Assembly: GCF_014333445.1 (NCBI RefSeq)
Contig: NZ_JACRYU010000016.1
Coordinates: 280,382-344,381, forward strand
Source: Terrisporobacter mayombei
Lineage (GTDB): Bacteria > Bacillota > Clostridia > Peptostreptococcales > Peptostreptococcaceae
Direction of reading: 5' to 3'
DNA: 64,000 nucleotides
The notes beneath the pieces were generated by a model, which saw nothing but the letters and a program-made list of their open reading frames with translations, made no database searches and was not told where the DNA came from. Shown in pieces: positions 24,492-33,527 of this stretch (its first letter is position 1; every line of letters starts with the position of its first letter). The translations under genes and the position numbers were made by a program.

Positions 24492-25733
24492 ATGAAAAAA
24501 GCAGTCTTATCGATTCAACATTTATTAGCTATGTTTGGAGCTACAGTGTTAGTACCTCTTTTAACAGGATTTGATCCAACAGTAGCAATATTTTGTGCAG
24601 GAGTAGGAACATTAATATTTCATAAATGTACAGATTGGAAAGTACCTGTATTTTTAGGTTCTAGTTTTGCATTTATCTCAGTTATAAACCAAGTTAGTGA
24701 GACCTTTAATGGAGATTTATCTTATGCACAAGGTGGTATAATTGTAGCAGGTATTATATATGTAATTATGTCGCTTATTGTAAAAATTGTAGGACCAGAA
24801 AAAGTTAAAAGATATTTTCCGCCACAAGTTACAGGGTCAATGATAATTGTTATAGGTTTAAATTTAATACCAACAGCTATTAATATGGCAATGAACCATA
24901 TAGGTGTTGCTATCTTGACATTAGGAGTAGCGGTAGGAATAAATAAATTTGCAAAAGGTAGTGTAAGACAATTTGCAGTAATAATAGCAATATTCGTGGG
25001 AATTATAGCAAGTTCAATAGTGGGAATAGCAGATTTTAGTGCAGTATCAAATGCTAGTTATTTCTCAATTCCAAACTTCACAGCACCTAAATTTAGCTTA
25101 GAAGCAGTAGTAATTATTGCACCAGTGGTTTTAGCAGTGTTTATGGAACATGTAGGTGATATTACTACAAATGGAGCTGTAGTTGGTAAAAACTTTTTAG
25201 AAAATCCAGGACTTCATAAGACATTACTTGGAGATGGTCTAGCAACTTTATTTGCAGGTTTTATGGGAGGTCCAGCTAATACAACTTATGGTGAAAATAC
25301 GGCATTACTTGCAATAACTAAGAACTATGATCCTAAATTATTAAGGTTAACAGCAGTATTTGCAATAGTTATATCATGTGTAGGGAAATTTGGAGGATTA
25401 TTACAAAGTATACCTCAGCCAGTTATGGGTGGAATAAGTATATATTTATTTTCTATGATAACTTTTATAGGTATTAAAACAATAAAGGATAGTGAGTGTT
25501 ATAAAGAAAGTACAAATGTATCTGTAATAGCAGTAATACTAGTAGTAGGTCTTACTACTTGTTATATTAAACACTTTACAGGAGTTGAAATAGGTATACC
25601 AATTGCTAGCAATGCTAAATTAACTGGATTAAGTTTAGCAGCATTAGTGGGAATAATAATAAATAGAGTTATAAATCATAAAGATTTCAAAAAAGAAGAA
25701 AGTGAATCTATGGTAGAACTTGTTAGTAACTAA
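24492..25733 (+). CDS. uraA: Uracil permease (NCS2 family)
   Basis: 413 residues, about 12-14 hydrophobic segments. The NCS2 signatures are visible: AMFGATVLVPLLTG near the N-terminus, AVFMEHVGDI (with the conserved Glu-His) near residue 217, GGPANTTYGEN near 257 and SIPQPVMGGISI. It imports uracil with protons. Directly downstream of pyrR under the PyrR attenuator, matching salvage regulation. A large hairpin terminator follows. Confidence 0.95.
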   Translation: MKKAVLSIQHLLAMFGATVLVPLLTGFDPTVAIFCAGVGTLIFHKCTDWKVPVFLGSSFAFISVINQVSETFNGDLSYAQGGIIVAGIIYVIMSLIVKIVGPEKVKRYFPPQVTGSMIIVIGLNLIPTAINMAMNHIGVAILTLGVAVGINKFAKGSVRQFAVIIAIFVGIIASSIVGIADFSAVSNASYFSIPNFTAPKFSLEAVVIIAPVVLAVFMEHVGDITTNGAVVGKNFLENPGLHKTLLGDGLATLFAGFMGGPANTTYGENTALLAITKNYDPKLLRLTAVFAIVISCVGKFGGLLQSIPQPVMGGISIYLFSMITFIGIKTIKDSECYKESTNVSVIAVILVVGLTTCYIKHFTGVEIGIPIASNAKLTGLSLAALVGIIINRVINHKDFKKEESESMVELVSN

Positions 25734-25759
25734 GTAGATTTAAATTTTATAATAATTTT

Positions 25760-25806
25760 AATCACAAATTATAAATTAGTTAATTTATAGTTTGTGATTT
25801 TTTTTT
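25760..25806 (+). terminator. uraA terminator
   Basis: Long stem AATCACAAA / TTTGTGATT continued by TATAAATTA / TAATTTATA, ending in eight or more T. Confidence 0.85.
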
Positions 25807-25867
25807 ACTATAACAACTATAATTATAATATATATTTATAGAAGATTGATACTGGAGTGTGAAATAG

Positions 25868-27832
25868 ATGAGGATATTAAACGTGACAATAAACAATTAT
25901 AAATCTATAGGGACACAAAAAAATAATTTAATATTAGAAGATGATGTTACAGCATTAATTGGAAAGAATGATAGTGGAAAAAGTAATGTACTTGAAATAT
26001 TAGGTGCTATTTCTTTTAGACATTATATACTAGATGAATTTTATAAATTTAATAATGGTTCGGAAAAGGATGAAACCTTCTTAGAGGTTGAGATTAAATT
26101 TACAAATAAAGAATTAGATCAGCTTAAAGAATATAAAAATTTAGATAAAGAAAATACTATTTTTTATTTTTCACAGAATGAGGAAATTGAATTTCAAGGA
26201 GGATTTTCTAAATTATTCAAAGAAGATTTAGAACTAAATAAATCTATAGGCTATTTGACAAAAGAGTTAATACCTTACTTGGAGAGTAATTTTTATGATA
26301 GTACAGATAAGGAGTATTATAAAGAGATAGAGGATTATATTAATTCATTATCAAATATAAGTAATACTATTTGGATTAAATATAAGAAGAGCCTAAATAA
26401 ATTGTTATATATACTTAATTCTTATGGGGGAGATTATATTTGCATGACATGTGAAGGTGATGAGAATAATAATATTAGTGATTTATCAAGTTATGTTTTC
26501 ATTGAAGGAGTAGAGGTAAATGAAGAAGTTATTTATAATAATGCATATGATGAAAAAAGATATACATTAATTAGGCATATTGAAATAGTAAAAAGTAAAA
26601 TTCGCAAGAAGTACTCTCTATTACCTAGATTTTATTATAGAAAGAATGAAGAAGAATTACAAAGTGAATATCAAATAGAAGAAGTTAAAAAAGAAATTAA
26701 AGACAAAAGAGGTTCTCTGTATAAATTTGTATTGGCTAGTCAAGTAAGTCCTATAGACTATTTACTTGCTATGGAAAATGATGATGAAAATCAACGAGAA
26801 TTAATAAGAAATAGAATTAAAGAAAAAGTAAAATATAATATACAAAAAAGATTTAATGATTTTTATAGTGAAGAAAATGTTCAAATTAAGGTTTTATTTA
26901 AAAATGATACATTAAAAATTCTGGTAAAAACTAATGAAAATACGACTAATATAAGTGAGAGAAGTAATGGTCTTAGATGGTATTTGAATTTATTTATTGA
27001 TATTTTAGCCAATGATTTAAGAAATACAAATGTGATATTTTTATTAGATGAACCAGGAGTATATCTTCATGTAAATGCCCAACGAGAGCTACTTAGATTA
27101 TTTTATTATCTATGTAAAAATGACAACCAAGTAGTTTACTCAACTCATTCTCCATATATGATAGACTCTAATAATATAATCAATGTAAGAGCCATAGAAA
27201 AAGACGAAAAAGGTAATACAAATATTTATAATACTGCTTACGATAATAAGTTTAATACGGCATCAAAACGGGAGACTTTAAGCCCTTTAGTTCAAGCTAT
27301 AGGTGCTGACTTAAGGTTCAATATAGGCCCACAAGGAGAAAAGATGAATATAGTTACGGAAGGTATAACTGATTATATGTATTATACTGCCATGCTATAT
27401 TATTTTAATGTTCCAGAAGATAAAATGCCGTATATAATTCCTTCTGTTGGAGCAGGAAATGTGAATGTTATAGTTTCTATTTTAATAGGATGGGGATGTG
27501 ATTTTAAAGTAATTTTAGATTATGATAAGGCAGGATTTGTTGAGTGTGATAAATTGATAGAAAATCTAAATCTTAAACTAAATAAAGATATATTTTTTAC
27601 AAATTGTAGTGATACATATGATAATAAAGATAAGGAAATATATAAACATGCAGAGTTTGTAGAGTGTCTAATCAGTGAAGAAGATAAAAATAAGTTCAAA
27701 ATATACTATACAGAGAATAAAACAATGGCTGCTAAGGAATTTTACGATAAGGTGAAAAATAGAGATATTACTTTAAGTGAGGAGACAACAAATAATTTTG
27801 AAAAGCTATTTACTAAAATGGGAGTACTATAA
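25868..27832 (+). CDS. OLD-family ATPase with C-terminal TOPRIM nuclease domain
   Basis: 654 residues. N-terminal AAA/ABC-type ATPase: Walker A GKNDSGKS (residues 32-39), signature-like SERSNGLRW (about 360), Walker B LLDEPGVYLH (about 391-400) and the STHSPYM switch. The C-terminal TOPRIM domain shows IVTEGITDY (about 494) and ILDYDKAG (about 548-555), holding the acidic metal ligands. This is the layout of class 1 (stand-alone) OLD nucleases, named after phage P2 Old and often linked to phage defence. No UvrD-like GajB partner lies beside it. It forms a single-gene island with its own ribosome binding site (TGGAGTG) between two terminators. Phage defence is inference. Confidence 0.82.
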   Translation: MRILNVTINNYKSIGTQKNNLILEDDVTALIGKNDSGKSNVLEILGAISFRHYILDEFYKFNNGSEKDETFLEVEIKFTNKELDQLKEYKNLDKENTIFYFSQNEEIEFQGGFSKLFKEDLELNKSIGYLTKELIPYLESNFYDSTDKEYYKEIEDYINSLSNISNTIWIKYKKSLNKLLYILNSYGGDYICMTCEGDENNNISDLSSYVFIEGVEVNEEVIYNNAYDEKRYTLIRHIEIVKSKIRKKYSLLPRFYYRKNEEELQSEYQIEEVKKEIKDKRGSLYKFVLASQVSPIDYLLAMENDDENQRELIRNRIKEKVKYNIQKRFNDFYSEENVQIKVLFKNDTLKILVKTNENTTNISERSNGLRWYLNLFIDILANDLRNTNVIFLLDEPGVYLHVNAQRELLRLFYYLCKNDNQVVYSTHSPYMIDSNNIINVRAIEKDEKGNTNIYNTAYDNKFNTASKRETLSPLVQAIGADLRFNIGPQGEKMNIVTEGITDYMYYTAMLYYFNVPEDKMPYIIPSVGAGNVNVIVSILIGWGCDFKVILDYDKAGFVECDKLIENLNLKLNKDIFFTNCSDTYDNKDKEIYKHAEFVECLISEEDKNKFKIYYTENKTMAAKEFYDKVKNRDITLSEETTNNFEKLFTKMGVL

Positions 27833-27877
27833 GAGTTGAAATTTAACATTTGATTTAAAATATAGTGATTAAATTAA

Positions 27878-27900
27878 AAGGCTTCCTTAAAGGAAGCCTT
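27878..27900. terminator. Convergent terminator between OLD gene and GH25 gene
   Basis: Stem AAGGCTTCC / GGAAGCCTT with a TTAAA loop. On the minus strand it is followed by TTTTAATTT just after the GH25 stop; on the plus strand by AAATTT. Confidence 0.7.
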
Positions 27901-27907
27901 AAATTTA

Positions 27908-30682
27908 TTATTTAATTGTTATATAGCTATTAGATACGTAACCGTAATCATTTTTATATTTTATCTTATACCAACCAGTCTTAGAATCAGTACCAACGAT
28001 TTCAACTTTAGTGCCGGAAGCTAAAGTACCAAGTATAGTATAAGAAGTAGAAGGACCTTTTCTAACGTTTAAATTAGATTTTGCCACACCTGACTTCGTA
28101 GTTGAAGCAGGTGGATTAGTATTATTAGATATATTTTGAATAGTTATATAATCATTAGATACATAACCATAATCATTTTTATATTTTATCTTATACCAAC
28201 CGGTCTTAGAATCAGTACCAACGATTTCAACTTTAGTACCAGAAGCTAAAGTGCCAAGTATATCATAAGAAGTATAAGGGCCTTTTCTAACATTTAAGTT
28301 AGATTTTGCCACACCTGACTTCGTAGTTGAAGCAGGTGGGTTAGTATCATTAGATGAATTTTGTACAGTAACATAATCATTAGATATATACCCATAATCA
28401 TTTTTATATTTTATCTTATACCAACCAGTCTTAGAATCAGTAGCAACAATTTCAACTTTAGAACCAGAAGTTAAAGTGCCAAGTATAGAATAAGAAGTAG
28501 AAGGACCTTTTCTAACATTTAAGTTAGATTTTGTAACACCTAACGTTGTAGTTGAAGCAGGTGGGTTAGTATCATTAGATGAATTTTGGATAGTGATATA
28601 ATCATTAGATACATAACCATAATCATTTTTATATTTTATCTTATACCAACCAGTTTTAGAATCAGTACCAACAATTTCAACTTTAGAACCAGAAGCTAAA
28701 GTACCAAGTATAGAATAAGAAGTAGAAGGACCTTTTCTAACATTTAAGTTTGACTTTGTCACACCTGTTTTTATTACACTTACTTCAGCATCTGTTTTTG
28801 CATCTAAGACTGAAGAGAATTCTCCGTAATAAACTTTACTATTAATTTCTTCATAAGCTCTTATTTTATAGCTATAAGAAGTATTAGGTTTTAATCCACT
28901 ATCTTTATAAGATGTAGTTGAATTACTTATTATTTTATTTAATAACTTATATGAATTAGAGTTTGAATCATACTTATAAACTTCGTAACCAGTTGAATTA
29001 TTTATCTTTGACCAAGAAATATCTAAAGAAGTTGTAGTTTTACTATTTAATTTTAAATTAGAAACTTTTTCTACATTTGTAACTTCAGTAAATATATCAG
29101 AATAATCACCATAATGATAATTTCCATTTATAAGCTTATAAGCTCTTACTCTATACTTGTAAAATGTAGCAGAGTTTAAATTCATATCAGTATATGAGTT
29201 ATCAGTAACATCACTTAATTTTTTATATGTTTTAGAATTTGAGTCATATCTTTCAACTTCATAACCATCAACAGTATCAAGCTTTGACCATGAAAACTGT
29301 ATTGAATTAGAAGTTTTTTTAGTAAGAGAAAGATTAGTTACTATATTAGGTACAAAATTAACTATTTCAAAAGTAGTTTTTATAGTACCTTCATAACCTC
29401 CTATACCTGTTATAATTACATTTGCCACACCAACATTAATATTATTAGAGTAATTTACTTCATAATCTGTACCTAGTTTTAATTCTTGTCCATTAAGAGT
29501 AAGTTTTACATCAGGTTTTATTTCTTTTCCAGTGTAAACTTGTGAATCAATTTTATCTACAGAAGCATCTTCTATATTTTCTTTTGTAGGATTAGAAACG
29601 CTATTATCACTTGTTGGTTTTAAGAATGTATAATTCATATCAAACTTAGTACTATTAATACCATCTATAGTACCTTGGTCAGTATATTGCCACATCATAT
29701 AAGGTCTATTATATGTACAGTTATCTGAGTATTGAGCAACCCAAAGATTATTTTCAAGAAGTAAATCTTCACTAAAGTATCTATCACCAAAGTCTTTATT
29801 AGTATATATACCACTTGTGTATCCTTGTTTTTCTACTTCATTTAAGAACGTATTAGCCATTTCTGTGGCTAAAGATTTTGTTATTGTTGCACCATTGTCA
29901 TTGGCATATCTTATACTATCATACTCGAAGTCAAAGTATACTGGATAAGTTATATTATTTTTATAAGGAGCTATAGTTTCTAAACAAACTCTAGCTTCAT
30001 TTTTTGCCATTTCTACATTGTAAGCATAACTGAACCAATAAACACCTATCTTAAGACCAGCTTTACTAGCACCTTCTATGTAAGATCTAAACTGAGGATC
30101 TATTGTTTTACTTCCATATCCAGCTCTAATTATAACATAATCAATACCACTGGCTTTAACTTTGTTCCAATCGATAGTACCATTCCATTTACTTACATCT
30201 ATACCTTTTTCAATTGGATTTAACTTAACGTAAGATGATGAAATGTATCCAACATTATCTTCAAAAGAAATCTTGTACCAAGTTCTGTTTTTCTCTAAGA
30301 CTTCAATTGAAGAATCTTTTACTAGTGTTCCGATTTTATCATAAGATGTTGATGGTCCACTTCTTACATTTAAAGTTTCTGCAGTAGTTTTTCCTAATCC
30401 AATAACATTTGGTTTTGTTATAGGTGTTACTGGTAAATTTTTCATACTACGACTGGATTTGCTATAAGTAGAATTAGGTAGACCCATATTGTAAGTTGGA
30501 TTTTCTTTTGGATCAGGTTCTACTAAAAAAGCTTCATTATTTAAGTTGATGCTTAATAAAGAATTTTCTTTACCAATATTTGTTTTGGTTATTTCTTCAG
30601 CATTAGCTATAAAAATTACATTTTGAGAAACCATTGTAATGGATAATGATAATACGAGAAATGATTTTGTTGTTTTTTTCAT
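27908..30682 (-). CDS. Secreted GH25 lysozyme with SH3 and FN3 domains
   Basis: 924 residues from the ATG at 30682, behind GGGGGGGTAAATTT. Signal peptide 1-28 (MKKTTKSFLVLSL..., cleavage near ANA-EE). Order of parts: bacterial SH3 (about 96-155); GH25 muramidase (about 159-350) with catalytic Asp162 in GIDVSKWNG and Asp251/Glu253 in FDFEYD; a small Ig-like YTGKEIKP domain (about 385-450); two FN3-like domains; four C-terminal SH3 repeats of exactly 75 residues. It should cut peptidoglycan outside the cell and bind wall through the SH3 modules. An in-frame ATG at 30724 also has a ribosome binding site but would add 14 residues ahead of the signal peptide. Confidence 0.92.
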   Translation of the reverse strand: MKKTTKSFLVLSLSITMVSQNVIFIANAEEITKTNIGKENSLLSINLNNEAFLVEPDPKENPTYNMGLPNSTYSKSSRSMKNLPVTPITKPNVIGLGKTTAETLNVRSGPSTSYDKIGTLVKDSSIEVLEKNRTWYKISFEDNVGYISSSYVKLNPIEKGIDVSKWNGTIDWNKVKASGIDYVIIRAGYGSKTIDPQFRSYIEGASKAGLKIGVYWFSYAYNVEMAKNEARVCLETIAPYKNNITYPVYFDFEYDSIRYANDNGATITKSLATEMANTFLNEVEKQGYTSGIYTNKDFGDRYFSEDLLLENNLWVAQYSDNCTYNRPYMMWQYTDQGTIDGINSTKFDMNYTFLKPTSDNSVSNPTKENIEDASVDKIDSQVYTGKEIKPDVKLTLNGQELKLGTDYEVNYSNNINVGVANVIITGIGGYEGTIKTTFEIVNFVPNIVTNLSLTKKTSNSIQFSWSKLDTVDGYEVERYDSNSKTYKKLSDVTDNSYTDMNLNSATFYKYRVRAYKLINGNYHYGDYSDIFTEVTNVEKVSNLKLNSKTTTSLDISWSKINNSTGYEVYKYDSNSNSYKLLNKIISNSTTSYKDSGLKPNTSYSYKIRAYEEINSKVYYGEFSSVLDAKTDAEVSVIKTGVTKSNLNVRKGPSTSYSILGTLASGSKVEIVGTDSKTGWYKIKYKNDYGYVSNDYITIQNSSNDTNPPASTTTLGVTKSNLNVRKGPSTSYSILGTLTSGSKVEIVATDSKTGWYKIKYKNDYGYISNDYVTVQNSSNDTNPPASTTKSGVAKSNLNVRKGPYTSYDILGTLASGTKVEIVGTDSKTGWYKIKYKNDYGYVSNDYITIQNISNNTNPPASTTKSGVAKSNLNVRKGPSTSYTILGTLASGTKVEIVGTDSKTGWYKIKYKNDYGYVSNSYITIK
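27911..28770 (-). repeat. Four tandem 225-bp repeats encoding SH3 modules
   Basis: The same landmark (CCTTTTCTAAC on the plus strand) recurs at 28056 (with one base changed nearby), 28281, 28506 and 28731, exactly 225 bases apart. Unit sequences are nearly identical at DNA level, including the NTNPPAST linker. They encode the last four SH3 domains of the GH25 protein. Confidence 0.9.
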
Positions 30683-30698
30683 AAATTTACCCCCCCAT

Positions 30699-30726
30699 AT
30701 ATGAAAGAAGTTTACTTCTTTCATAT
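30699..30726 (-). promoter_or_regulatory. 28-base near-perfect palindrome in the GH25 gene leader
   Basis: ATATGAAAGAAGT and ACTTCTTTCATAT form 13-bp arms around two bases. On the minus strand it lies between two ribosome binding sites: GGAGA ahead of the ATG at 30724, and GGGGGGG ahead of the ATG at 30682. The first ATG is inside the stem. It could be an RNA hairpin controlling start choice or stability, or a protein-binding site. Confidence 0.7.
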
Positions 30727-31000
30727 TATAATCTCCTTTCCACTAAAGTTTTGATTAGTTGATATGGTGTTAATATTATATTTTTCACATAAATGTATAA
30801 AAATGTAATATTGATTATATATAAAATAACTATATAATAAAATTCGACAATAGTAAATGATTATATGACAATATTTATTAAAAATACTGAATTATATTTC
30901 AATAAAATTTAATATATAATTTGATAAAGTAGAATTAAGAACTGTCTTTAGAACTAAGTTTATAAAGATATTATTATAGCATTAGTATACTACTGAAATA
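30727..31000. other. Upstream region of the GH25 gene
   Basis: AT-rich sequence, no gene. On the minus strand a TATAAT lies at 30780-30775, but its -35 region is poor, so the promoter is not assigned. Confidence 0.4.
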
Positions 31001-31038
31001 ATAAAAGCTCTGATTGTTGTAATCAGAGCTTTTATTTT
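31001..31038. terminator. Terminator of the broken GH25 copy
   Basis: Perfect 15-bp stem ATAAAAGCTCTGATT / AATCAGAGCTTTTAT with a GTTGT loop. T-runs occur on both strands. It follows the stop of the pseudogene on the minus strand. Confidence 0.8.
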
Positions 31039-31047
31039 GTATTATAA

Positions 31048-31500
31048 TTATAAATTTATATAATCGTTAGAAACGTATCCATAACCATTTTTATATTTAA
31101 TTTTATACCAACCAGTCTTAGAATCAGTACCAACAATTTCAACCTTAGTGACAGATTTTAAAGTTCCTAATCTAGCATAAGAAGTAGAAGGACCTTTTTT
31201 AACGTTTAGGTTAGATTTAGTAATCACATATTAGTAGCTTTCATGTTCAGAGCAATGATTTTATCGCTTGCTGGCTTTAAAAATGTATAGTTCATATCGA
31301 ACTTAGCATTTATACCATTTATAGTTCCTTTATCTGTAACTTGCCACATCATATGATGTGCTGTCTGTATAGTGGTCAAACTATAGATTATTATTAAGAA
31401 GTAAATCCTTATCAAAGTATGTATTACCAAAATCTTTATTAGTATAAATACCATCTGTATAATATAATATACTTACCTCTGATAAAAACACATAGATAAA
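31048..31500 (-). pseudogene. Truncated, frameshifted duplicate of the GH25 lysozyme gene
   Basis: Reading on the minus strand, DGIYTNKDFG, then a shifted frame with MMWQVTDKGTI and DMNYTFLKPASD, match the end of the GH25 domain in the intact neighbour (SGIYTNKDFG, MMWQYTDQGTI, DMNYTFLKPTSD). This is followed almost directly by one SH3 module (SNLNVKKGPSTSY ... KYKNGYGYVSNDYINL) and a stop at 31050-31048. The signal peptide, first SH3, most of GH25, the Ig/FN3 part and the extra SH3 repeats are missing, and there is an in-frame stop after LLLNNNL. Confidence 0.85.
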
Positions 31501-31540
31501 AAAACAGACAATAAACTTATAAAAACTTATTATCTGTTTT
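31499..31540 (-). terminator. rqcH terminator
   Basis: On the minus strand AAACAGATAATAA pairs with TTATTGTCTGTTT (one G-U pair), ending in a run of T, directly after the rqcH stop. Confidence 0.75.
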
Positions 31541-31548
31541 ATTTACAG

Positions 31549-33318
31549 TTATTTTTTTAATTTTACAATCATTTCTTCTGTAGGTGTTACATAAATTGTG
31601 CTATTAGTTTCATAAATTACCATACCGGGCTTAGAGCCACTAGGTTTTTTAACATGTTTTTTCATAGTATAATCTACTGGAACTTGAGATGACATTCTTC
31701 CTTTACTATAGTAAGCAGCAAGCATGGCACCTTCATATAAAGTTTCGTCAGATATATTTTTTCCAGCGCATTTTATAATAACATGAGAGCCAGGAATATT
31801 TTTAGTATGCATCCAAATATCTTCTGGATCTGCTATTCTCAGAGTAAGGTAATCATTTTGTTTATTATTTTTACCGACTAAAATAGTAAATCCATCTGAA
31901 GATATGAATCGGTTTGGTTTTGTAGTCAAATCTATATCTTTTTTAACTTTGTATTTACGAGTAGATTTAGCATACCCAAGTCTTATTAATTCTTCCTTAA
32001 TATCTTCAAGTTCATCTAAGTTTTCGCAGTTTTCAATACCTAACATAATATTTTCTAGGTACTCAATTTCTTCATTACAAATTTCTATTTGAGAAGTTAA
32101 TTCTTTTTTTGCAGTTTTTAATTTTGAATATTTTTTGAAATATTTCTGAGCATTTTCAGAAGGTGTTAAGTTCTCATTTAGAGATATAGTTATATTACTA
32201 TAATTTTCATCATAGAAATTAGCAACCTCTATACTCTTCATACCTTTTTCTATCATATATATATAGGCCGTTAGAAGTTCACCTCTAACTTTATAAATAT
32301 CAGCATTATCAGCATCTATTAATTCTTTTTCTATTTTCTTTTGTTTATGATAAAGTCTATCTAATTTAATAGAAATACTTTTTCTTAAATCAGAAGTTCT
32401 TTGATGAATTCTATCTTTTATGTCTTTTGTTTTATAGTAATCTTCAATAACTTGGGATATACTATCATTTCTAATAAATTTATTATCATCTAAATAAGTA
32501 AGATCAATACAACTAAAATCAATTACCTTATCAAGTTTTTTATCGATTACTACACAAGGAGAATATTCATTATTTTTAATTTTAGTAAATAAATCTGAAA
32601 AAACTCTATATAAAATAGACAACTCATCTCTAGACATACTTTCAGCTTTATCGTTGGGATTTAAATTTGATCTATGACAAATTTCTTTAGCAACACATGG
32701 ACTTACGCCTAAAAACTTAGAATAGATACCTTTAAAAAGAGGTCCATCAAATTCTCTCAAGATATTGATAAAACTTTTTATAGAAGCACCCTTAATTGGA
32801 TTTATTTTATCCTGAGCTGGAGGTAGTTCATAAGTTAAGTTTGGTAATAATTGACGAACTCTACTTATACTAGGAGGAATTCTTTTTATAGAATCTATTA
32901 TTTTTTCTTCACTTTGTTGAACTAAAATTATATTACTATGTCTCCCCATTATTTCTATATAGATATCTTTTGTAGTTTTTTCTTTTAATTCATCAAAAGA
33001 CTCAACACTAATTTTTATTATTCTCTCAAAATTAACTTGAGAAATTTCTGTTATAATACCGCCTTGTATGTATTTTCTAAATAACATGCAAAACATAGGT
33101 GCTTTTATTGGATTTTCTTTTTTATAATTATTTGCTATATAAACTCTAGGATTGGAAGCACTAGAACTTAATACTAGCTTAAAGTTTTCTTTATTATTTC
33201 TTATATATAAAACTAATTCATCATTTTCTGGCTGATGAATTTTATCTATCTTACCACCCACAAGCTTAGAATGTAGCTCATGTGCTAGGCTATGAATCAC
33301 TAAACCATCTAAAGCCAT
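31549..33318 (-). CDS. rqcH: Ribosome quality control factor RqcH (NEMF/Tae2, FbpA-like)
   Basis: 589 residues. N-terminal NFACT-N domain begins MALDGLVIHSLAHELHSKLVGGKIDKI; a long central coiled coil (about 280-430) and the NFACT-R domain with WMHTKNIPGSHVII follow. RqcH binds obstructed 50S subunits carrying peptidyl-tRNA and adds alanine tails. It was formerly annotated as a fibronectin-binding protein. It is monocistronic on the minus strand, with YlmH, another factor of the same pathway, encoded elsewhere in the window. Confidence 0.95.
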   Translation of the reverse strand: MALDGLVIHSLAHELHSKLVGGKIDKIHQPENDELVLYIRNNKENFKLVLSSSASNPRVYIANNYKKENPIKAPMFCMLFRKYIQGGIITEISQVNFERIIKISVESFDELKEKTTKDIYIEIMGRHSNIILVQQSEEKIIDSIKRIPPSISRVRQLLPNLTYELPPAQDKINPIKGASIKSFINILREFDGPLFKGIYSKFLGVSPCVAKEICHRSNLNPNDKAESMSRDELSILYRVFSDLFTKIKNNEYSPCVVIDKKLDKVIDFSCIDLTYLDDNKFIRNDSISQVIEDYYKTKDIKDRIHQRTSDLRKSISIKLDRLYHKQKKIEKELIDADNADIYKVRGELLTAYIYMIEKGMKSIEVANFYDENYSNITISLNENLTPSENAQKYFKKYSKLKTAKKELTSQIEICNEEIEYLENIMLGIENCENLDELEDIKEELIRLGYAKSTRKYKVKKDIDLTTKPNRFISSDGFTILVGKNNKQNDYLTLRIADPEDIWMHTKNIPGSHVIIKCAGKNISDETLYEGAMLAAYYSKGRMSSQVPVDYTMKKHVKKPSGSKPGMVIYETNSTIYVTPTEEMIVKLKK

Positions 33319-33527
33319 AATAATCTCCTTTCAAACATAAGTAATAAACTTATTATTACATATTATAACCAAGTTGTGAATACTAGGCACACAATCTTTT
33401 ATATAAATGTGTAAAATTAAATAATATTAAATATATCTTTATATTTTATTTAAAATGAAAATAGAAAAAAAGTTAAAAATAAGGTATAATATTTAGTTAG
33501 AAATAATGAAAAAAGGGAGATAGAAAA

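Noticed and set aside
27911..28770. CRISPR-like array
   Set aside because: The regular repeats are coding, 225 bp long, and lack unique spacers.
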